DNA of 64,000 nt, taken from Methanocorpusculum sp. (GTDB lineage: Archaea; Halobacteriota; Methanomicrobia; Methanomicrobiales; Methanocorpusculaceae). A program made the translations under genes and the position numbers. Below the pieces are notes generated by a model. The model was given only the letters and a program-made list of their open reading frames with translations, was not told the origin of the DNA and did not search any database. Shown piece after piece: positions 58,579 through 64,000 of the stretch. The stretch lies in assembly GCF_030655665.1 (NCBI RefSeq), contig NZ_JAUSPQ010000006.1, positions 62,001-126,000 on the forward strand, in the 5' to 3' direction. Every line of letters starts with the position of its first letter. The first letter of the stretch is position 1.

Positions 58579-60072
58579 ATGTTGAATATAACCACCTTTC
58601 TTGATGCAAACTCCTGCCGTCTGGCAAAACCGGTTTTTTTCTGTCCGGAAAGAAACACGTCATACACCTCCGCTGAAATACTCTCAATAAGTTCCGCGAT
58701 CGCCCGCGATCTCCTCTCCCTCGGTGCCGTGAAAGGCGACCGTATCCTTCTCTATATGAACAGCAGCCCCGAATACCTCGTTTCCTACTTCGCCGTCTGG
58801 AGGATCGGCTGCGTGGCAGTTCCTACAAATCGTGTCTATACGCCAAGCGAACTTGCCTATATGACGGAGAATTCCGGGGCAAAGATCTTCATTACTGATG
58901 TAGAAGGAGTGTCTGCAGCCCGTGATCTGCCGGTCAAGACGTATGTGCCGGACGACATCGAGTCCATGCGCGGCGCTCCCCGTCTCTTACCGGAGAATAC
59001 TGAACACGATGATCTCTGCCAGCTCCAGTATACTTCCGGAACCACCGGCAAACCCAAAGGGGCAATGCTCACCCATGGAAACTGGCTCGCCGCGATCCAC
59101 AACATCTGCGATGTTTTGACCTACAAACAGGACGACGTCTATCTCGGCATCTACCCGATGGGGCACGTAGGTCTCGCCTGGGGGATCGCCGCGATGCGGG
59201 CAGGCGCTCTCTATGTTATGATGGAGAGGTATGACTACACCAAATACCTCGATCTCTGCAAAGAACATAAAGTGACCGTTCTCGCCGGCATGCCGCCGGT
59301 GATCCATTCACTCACGGAAGCCCCTGCGGGACCCGAAGAGAGCCTGGCAACCGTCAGAGAGATCATCTCCGGCGGCGGCCCGCTCCACCACGATATCTGG
59401 AAAAAATTCTATTACCGGTACAACATCCCGGTCATCAACGCCTATGGTCTTTCAGAAACTGTCGTCATCGGCACGGGAACGGTGATCCGTCCCGAGGATT
59501 ATGCATCGGCCGACCGGTTCCAGAGTGTGGGTCACCCGGTCTGCTTCTCGGAAGTCAAGATCGTTGACGAGCTCGACTCTTCGATCGAGCTGCCGATCGA
59601 CACGCCGGGCGAGATCGCGCTTCGCGGTCCGGCCGTGGCAAAAGGCTACTGGAACATGCCCAAAGAGACCGCCGCGTCGTTTCTTGAGGACGGCTGGTTC
59701 CTCACCGGTGATGTCGGGTATCTCGACAAAGATCTCAGACTTTGCCTCACTGACCGGAAAAAGGACATGATCGTGATGTCAGGCTGGAAAATTTATCCGA
59801 CCGAGGTCGAAGAGGTCCTCATCGGTCACGAAGGGGTCGCCGAGATCGCGATCTTCGGGATCCCGGACGAACATCGGGGCGAGATGCCGGTCGCCGCCGT
59901 CGTTTGGCGGAGGGGCTGGGACAGCTCTGATAAGGAAGGCTCTCTTCGCGCATTTGCGAAAGAGCGGCTTGCGGGATATAAAGTCCCCCGCAGGATCATT
60001 ACGGTGGATGCCCTCCCCCGGGTAAACGGCTGGAAGCTCCTGAGACGGGAACTTCGCGAACAATACTCATAA
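58579..60072 (+). CDS. AMP-forming acyl-CoA synthetase (ANL superfamily)
   Basis: A 497-residue class I adenylate-forming enzyme. Signature motifs are QYTSGTTGKPKGAM (about residues 152-165), NAYGLSET (about 290), GWFLTGDVGYLD (about 373) and DRKKDMIVMSGWKIYP (about 393). The C-terminal catalytic Lys is in PRVNGWKLLRRELR, where NG-W-K replaces the usual SG-K, so the exact alignment of the lysine needs care. It activates a carboxylic acid, probably a medium-chain or aromatic acid, as AMP ester. I chose the ATG at 58579 over a TTG at 58576. The ECF transporter gene begins 12 bases downstream. Confidence 0.88.
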   Translation: MLNITTFLDANSCRLAKPVFFCPERNTSYTSAEILSISSAIARDLLSLGAVKGDRILLYMNSSPEYLVSYFAVWRIGCVAVPTNRVYTPSELAYMTENSGAKIFITDVEGVSAARDLPVKTYVPDDIESMRGAPRLLPENTEHDDLCQLQYTSGTTGKPKGAMLTHGNWLAAIHNICDVLTYKQDDVYLGIYPMGHVGLAWGIAAMRAGALYVMMERYDYTKYLDLCKEHKVTVLAGMPPVIHSLTEAPAGPEESLATVREIISGGGPLHHDIWKKFYYRYNIPVINAYGLSETVVIGTGTVIRPEDYASADRFQSVGHPVCFSEVKIVDELDSSIELPIDTPGEIALRGPAVAKGYWNMPKETAASFLEDGWFLTGDVGYLDKDLRLCLTDRKKDMIVMSGWKIYPTEVEEVLIGHEGVAEIAIFGIPDEHRGEMPVAAVVWRRGWDSSDKEGSLRAFAKERLAGYKVPRRIITVDALPRVNGWKLLRRELREQYS

Positions 60073-60084
60073 CACATACCAATC

Positions 60085-62028
60085 ATGAAATCACGTGATA
60101 TAGCACTCGTCGGCATTTTACTTGCCGCCGGAGCAATTGCCCGGTACATTTCCTTATTCGTACCGGGGGCCATCGTCGCGAATCTGACGATCGCCTTCTA
60201 CTGCCTTGCGATCATCCTCGTCGTCCCGAAGTTCAAAGAAGCTCTTGGGATAGGCGTTGTAGCCGGAATTATCTGTGCGGTTTTTTCGCATTCGATCTTT
60301 CCGTTGGGAAACCTGATCTCGGAGCCGATCGGCGCCGTTGTCTGTTTAGCGGTGTATAAACTCGTCAAGGATCATACCCGCCTTGCCCCGGCAATTTCAA
60401 CTGCGATCGCCACCCCTGCAAGCGGATTCACCTTCATCGCGGTCACCTGTTTCGTGATGTTCTTCACGACCCAGACCACCGTTGCGACCGTTCTCGCATT
60501 CGCGATTGCACTGATCCCGATCGTGATGAGCGCCATGGTGGTGAACGTTATCATCGCCCAGATCATCGCGATGCCGGCAACCTCGGTCATGCAGAAGACG
60601 AAGACCGTCATCAAAACCACCCACACGGAATCTGCGCCGAGTGATTCGGTCGCCTTGGACAAACTCACGTTCACCTATCAGGCGGCAGATACGCCGGCCC
60701 TCGATAATGTCTCGCTCAAAATAAACCCGGGCGAGTTCGTTGTTATCAACGGTCATTCGGGAGCCGGAAAAACCACGCTTGCCCGAGCGATTTCTGGTAT
60801 CCTTGCTCACGCATACGGCGGGACGGTTGTTGGGAACGTCTCTCTTTACGGAAAATATGCCGATGAATACAAAGATGTGACCGAGCTTTCGTCAAAAGTC
60901 GGCATGGTCTTTGACGATGCCGATGCCCAGCTGATCTTCACCACGGTCGAGGAGGAGATCCTCACCGGTCTGGAGACCCGCGATCTTCCTGAGACCGAGG
61001 TCAGAAAGAAACTCGACGAGATCTACAAGGTCACCTGCACGGGTCATCTTACAGACCGTGCCCCGCACAACCTCTCCGGCGGTCAGAAACAGCGGGTCGC
61101 GATGGCCGCGGCACTTTCCCGCGAGACCCCTCTCCTCGTTCTGGATGAGGCGACCTCCGAGCTGGACAAAAATGCCAGACGCCAGGTGTACACCCTGCTG
61201 AAAAGCATGACGGCAAAGGGTCATACGATCGTTTTGATCGAGCACATGATCGATGAGACGATCGGGTATGCCACGCGGATGATCACGATGAACAATGGGA
61301 AGGTCGTGTATGACGGCGTTCCAAAACCCGAGAACACCAACTACCCGGCGCTCGAGAAGACCACTCCGACCCATGAAGTCGTGCTGGAAGCGACCCACGT
61401 CACGCACAAATTCCCCGAGGTCCTTGCTCTGGACGATGTCTCGGTCTCCTTTTACAAAGGCGAGATCGCGGCGATCCTGGGTGAGAACGGATCAGGCAAG
61501 ACGACGCTCGTCAAACATCTGAACGGTCTTCTCCGTCCGGATGCAGGATCGGTCCTGTTGAAAGGCGAGGACATCGCGTGCCGGTCGATCCCGGAGATCT
61601 CGAAGCATGTCGGTCTGGTGTTCCAGAATCCCGACACGATGCTGTTTGAAAATACGTGCGAGAAGGAGATCATGTTCGGTCTGAAGAACATCGGCAAGTC
61701 CGATGCTTCGCCGTCGGTCTCTCTTGCGGCGGTCGGTCTCGGCGGCAAAGCCGGGATGAATCCCCGTCATTTAAGCCGCGGGGAACGCCAGAAGCTTGCT
61801 CTTGCCTGTGTTATCGCGACGGGTCAGGAGATCGTTATTATGGATGAGCCGACGACGGGTCTTGACCCGAAGGAGTCGTATGAGATCATGCGTGTTCTGA
61901 CCGGGATGCGGAATGATGGTAAGACGATCCTTATGGTGACGCATGACCCCGTTCTTGCGGGTAAGTATGCGGACCGGATCATCGAGATGGAAGCGGGTAA
62001 AATAACCGCGATCCGCGGAGGTGAGTGA
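60085..62028 (+). CDS. ECF transporter S component fused to both ATPase domains
   Basis: A 647-residue fusion. Residues 1-175 contain about six helices like a substrate-binding S component (IALVGILLAAGAIARYISLF; AAGIICAVFSHSIFPLGN-like loop). Then come two ABC ATPase domains: the first with GHSGAGKTTLAR (about 223), LSGGQKQRVA (about 329) and LLVLDEAT (about 350); the second with GENGSGKTTLVKH (about 468), LSRGERQKLA (about 559) and IVIMDEPTTG (about 578). Together with the T component at 62030 this makes a complete vitamin- or metal-type ECF importer in two polypeptides. The substrate cannot be told. It is cotranscribed with the acyl-CoA synthetase. Confidence 0.88.
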   Translation: MKSRDIALVGILLAAGAIARYISLFVPGAIVANLTIAFYCLAIILVVPKFKEALGIGVVAGIICAVFSHSIFPLGNLISEPIGAVVCLAVYKLVKDHTRLAPAISTAIATPASGFTFIAVTCFVMFFTTQTTVATVLAFAIALIPIVMSAMVVNVIIAQIIAMPATSVMQKTKTVIKTTHTESAPSDSVALDKLTFTYQAADTPALDNVSLKINPGEFVVINGHSGAGKTTLARAISGILAHAYGGTVVGNVSLYGKYADEYKDVTELSSKVGMVFDDADAQLIFTTVEEEILTGLETRDLPETEVRKKLDEIYKVTCTGHLTDRAPHNLSGGQKQRVAMAAALSRETPLLVLDEATSELDKNARRQVYTLLKSMTAKGHTIVLIEHMIDETIGYATRMITMNNGKVVYDGVPKPENTNYPALEKTTPTHEVVLEATHVTHKFPEVLALDDVSVSFYKGEIAAILGENGSGKTTLVKHLNGLLRPDAGSVLLKGEDIACRSIPEISKHVGLVFQNPDTMLFENTCEKEIMFGLKNIGKSDASPSVSLAAVGLGGKAGMNPRHLSRGERQKLALACVIATGQEIVIMDEPTTGLDPKESYEIMRVLTGMRNDGKTILMVTHDPVLAGKYADRIIEMEAGKITAIRGGE

Positions 62029-62029
62029 A

Positions 62030-62797
62030 ATGGAAGACATTATGCAGTATATCCCGGGGAACCGGTTCGTTCACCGGTTGTCGCCGATGACGAAGATCTT
62101 CTTCGCGGTCGGTATGATGTTTGCGGCGATCTTCACATCGAATCCGCTGCTTCTTGGCGGGATGGTCGTTTTCGTGCTGGCGTTCGCGGCGATCGGCGGG
62201 CTTATGAAGCCGCTGATCCGTCAGGTCCCTCTGCTGATCATTCTCGGTCTTGCTCTGGTCGTCCTGACGGTGCTTACGAGTGCGTCGGGCGATGTGCTGT
62301 TTACGATTCTGCCGAACGGGATGATCCCGGTGACGACGGGCGCAATCATGTTCGCGGTCCAGATGGCTCTCCGGTTTGCGGTGCTGATCTTCTCGTTCCA
62401 GCTGCTGGTCATCTCGACCCAGCCGCGTGATCTGGTGAATGCTCTCTACACGCTCCGGATTCCGGGCGATTACGCACTGATGTTTTTGATTGCTATCCGG
62501 TTTATCCCGACTCTGCAGAGAGAGGGTGTCCGGATCAATGAGGCTCAGCTTTCCCGCGGGTATTCTCCCGGAGGAGGCGTTATCGGCAAGCTGAAGCAGC
62601 TTGGCCCGGTGATGCTTCCGCTGATGCTGAATTCACTCGCAAAGGCGGATACGCTTGGTCTGACGATCGATATGCGGGGCTACCGGAAAGCGTCGGAGCA
62701 CCGGAGGAAGATGGTCTACCATGCGGCGGATCTCGTGACGGTTCTTCTGGTTGCCGGGATCTTTGCGGGCATCGTGTATGTGACGTTTATTCTGTGA
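62030..62797 (+). CDS. ecfT: ECF transporter transmembrane T component
   Basis: A 255-residue membrane protein with about five helices and the two cytoplasmic coupling motifs of EcfT: NEAQLSRGYSPGG (about residues 166-178) and GLTIDMRGYRKASEHR (about 205-220), the Ala-Arg-Gly-type helices that dock onto the ATPases. The ATG at 62030 starts two bases after the stop of the fused ATPase gene, with GGAGGT seven bases before it; a GTG at 62021 is less likely. The gene ends the operon before a T10 run. Confidence 0.88.
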   Translation: MEDIMQYIPGNRFVHRLSPMTKIFFAVGMMFAAIFTSNPLLLGGMVVFVLAFAAIGGLMKPLIRQVPLLIILGLALVVLTVLTSASGDVLFTILPNGMIPVTTGAIMFAVQMALRFAVLIFSFQLLVISTQPRDLVNALYTLRIPGDYALMFLIAIRFIPTLQREGVRINEAQLSRGYSPGGGVIGKLKQLGPVMLPLMLNSLAKADTLGLTIDMRGYRKASEHRRKMVYHAADLVTVLLVAGIFAGIVYVTFIL

Positions 62798-62811
62798 GAA
62801 GAGCAAAAACC

Positions 62812-62821
62812 TTTTTTTTTT
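62812..62821 (+). terminator. T10 tract after ecfT
   Basis: Ten T bases follow about 14 bases after the ecfT stop and lie six bases before the end of the converging nuclease gene. It fits an archaeal intrinsic terminator for the transporter operon. Confidence 0.55.
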
Positions 62822-62826
62822 AAATT

Positions 62827-63774
62827 TTAATTAATATTGTCCATTTTATTCATTCTTTTTAAACTAAAATCCCATTTATTGAACAATGATTTGGCATTTT
62901 CAACATGAATTTCTATATTTGAGATATTTGAAACATCAACTTTTTCGATTTCTCCAAATCTTGCTTTATAAAATGCTATATTTTTAATTCCAGATCCAAC
63001 AGGAGTACCATTGAATTCTTCACAATTTATTCTATCTAACAAATAGTAACCTATTAATTGCATCGTATTTTCCTTACGATATCCGTTGCGTTTGATTGTT
63101 TTGAAATCATACAATGTTCCGTCGATAAATATATCTGCATCAGCTCCATGCACAATCTCACTTGCATGCCCAAAAATAGGATTGAATATTACTTCGCTAT
63201 CTTCATTTATTAAAACATTCACGAATTCTGTTTCAAAATCTGTGCATAATTGTGTCAAATCTTGATTTATGTTTTTCGGAACTTCTTCAAACCATTGCTG
63301 CAGATATTCTGTAGTTGGGAACAACTTAGAACGAAAGACATGTTCTAAACGTGACAAAAAAATTGCTGAACGAATTAATATGTTAAAATCATCCATATTG
63401 CCTTGGATATATTCTATTATTTGATTTATACTTGAATTAAACATCCCATCAATATCAAAATCTTCTTCGAATTTATGTCTATTTAATAAATCTAATCCAG
63501 CAAAAGCGACTAATTTCTTTGTTACCTCCATTCTATTTTTTTTGATTTTCTGTGCAATCATAAAACGTGCTAGGTAATCAAATGTGAATCCAACAAGTTG
63601 AGCCTCATATTTTGTCTCTAGGATATAGGGATAGTTTGTACAAATATTTAAAAATGGTTTTTTCCCGGAAATCGTAGTGAAATCTGATTTTAAAGGTTTA
63701 GCCTCTTCTAAAATTGTTCTGAACCTATCTTCATAAATGGATCCTGAACCATTGATAATTGAAGTTAATGACAT
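62827..63774 (-). CDS. PD-(D/E)XK-superfamily nuclease
   Basis: A 315-residue protein, mostly helical in its first 200 residues. The catalytic core appears at about residues 214-244: HGADADIFIDGTLYDFKTIK, then QLIGYYLL. Asp in DADIF, the DFK motif and the downstream Gln/Tyr fit PD-(D/E)XK nucleases near the Cas4/RecB-like group. The gene is much richer in A+T than the transporter operon beside it and stands alone next to a structured GC-rich element (63860-63994), as the island at 15.7-20.3 kb does. I infer an acquired defence or mobile-element nuclease; target unknown. Confidence 0.75.
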   Translation of the reverse strand: MSLTSIINGSGSIYEDRFRTILEEAKPLKSDFTTISGKKPFLNICTNYPYILETKYEAQLVGFTFDYLARFMIAQKIKKNRMEVTKKLVAFAGLDLLNRHKFEEDFDIDGMFNSSINQIIEYIQGNMDDFNILIRSAIFLSRLEHVFRSKLFPTTEYLQQWFEEVPKNINQDLTQLCTDFETEFVNVLINEDSEVIFNPIFGHASEIVHGADADIFIDGTLYDFKTIKRNGYRKENTMQLIGYYLLDRINCEEFNGTPVGSGIKNIAFYKARFGEIEKVDVSNISNIEIHVENAKSLFNKWDFSLKRMNKMDNIN

Positions 63775-63859
63775 TATATTCTCTAATGTTTTATCGAACG
63801 TACATACAGATAAATGGTTAGCCCTCTGTTAAAAATTGAGATGATAATAAAATCAGGGA

Positions 63860-63994
63860 GGCGCTGGGGCGCCGACAGGATTTGCCCGAACGGTCCCGAT
63901 GAAGGGACGAGCAAGACAGCGAAGCTGGATTGCGAGAGTGAGGAATAGCAAATCCGATTCTCTCGCCCGTAGGGCGGATTCGCGCCGATTCGCG
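63860..63994 (+). repeat. Structured GC-rich element with phased ATTCGCG repeats, copy 2
   Basis: GGCGC-TGGG-GCGCC (63860-63873) is followed by a closing stem GGATTTGC (63878-63885) with GCAAATCC (63948-63955), an inner hairpin GTCCC-GATGAA-GGGAC (63893-63908), then CGCCC-GTA-GGGCG (63964-63976), and ATTCGCG at 63978 and 63988, ten bases apart. The window ends there, so more repeats may follow. The plan equals that of 20529-20631, and both lie to the right of AT-rich genes. 63775-63859 holds the nuclease promoter region and nothing else recognised. Confidence 0.6.
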
Positions 63995-64000
63995 GTTGGT

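Noticed and set aside
1-64000. tRNA or rRNA genes
   Set aside because: I looked for T-loop-like GTTCGAAxCC patterns with matching acceptor stems and saw none I could support; a covariance-model scan would be decisive.

Overview
This window looks like the chromosome of a hydrogenotrophic methanogenic archaeon of the order Methanomicrobiales, most likely a Methanocorpusculum-type genome. Recognised archaeal or methanogen genes include a complete frhADGB F420-reducing hydrogenase operon, F420-dependent NADP reductase (npdG), the archaeal GTP cyclohydrolase mptA, the small subunit of DNA polymerase D, Orc1/Cdc6, Hel308, a KEOPS Cgi121 subunit, Rio1 and archaeal TyrRS. Genus assignment is inference from gene content only.

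Layout. (1) 1-11.9 kb is an accessory region. About eight leftward transcription units encode recombined families of small membrane proteins: single-span 'A' proteins, multi-span 'B' proteins, lipoproteins and a secreted metzincin-type protease. Each unit follows the same 37-bp element, a spaced CATTG/CAATG palindrome abutting a TATA-like box. An inverted copy of its core at 9495 drives rightward genes for a secreted beta-sandwich protein and, behind it, membrane-anchored double winged-helix regulators. The set reads as one local regulon. (2) 12-15.6 kb is ordinary: tyrS, a phosphotransferase-like kinase, a flavoprotein and a metallo-beta-lactamase-fold enzyme. (3) 15.6-21.3 kb is an AT-rich island. 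It holds a DNA methyltransferase, a Ser/Thr-kinase/P-loop NTPase fusion and an unrecognised Rossmann-like protein, followed by a structured GC-rich element and two paralogous three-hairpin units whose stems have changed together. A lone copy of the last hairpin sits at the left island edge. No known system is matched with confidence; this is the best candidate for an undescribed one.

(4) 21.4-36 kb is a core information-processing block around a replication origin (about 28.85-29.29 kb): rio1, a KH protein, hel308, cgi121, tandem secreted transglutaminase-like proteins, a GNAT acetyltransferase, moaB, oriC, orc1/cdc6, an Lrp regulator with an aminotransferase, the polymerase D small subunit and a membrane pyrophosphatase. 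ORB-like motifs also occur at 22.9 and 32.3 kb. (5) 36.5-43.9 kb is a mixed set: cupin, DUF3795, rimI, DUF1015, a substrate-binding protein, a flavoprotein disulfide reductase relative, a MerR regulator and an unrecognised gene. (6) 44-54 kb is energy and cofactor metabolism: frhADGB, a LarC-like gene coupled to a 614-residue protein of unknown function, mptA and recQ. (7) 54-62.8 kb has an ATP-grasp ligase, npdG, two membrane proteins, an acyl-CoA synthetase and an ECF transporter in which S component and both ATPases are fused. (8) The right edge carries an AT-rich PD-(D/E)XK nuclease gene and a second structured element of the type seen at 20.5 kb.

No tRNA, rRNA or CRISPR array was recognised.
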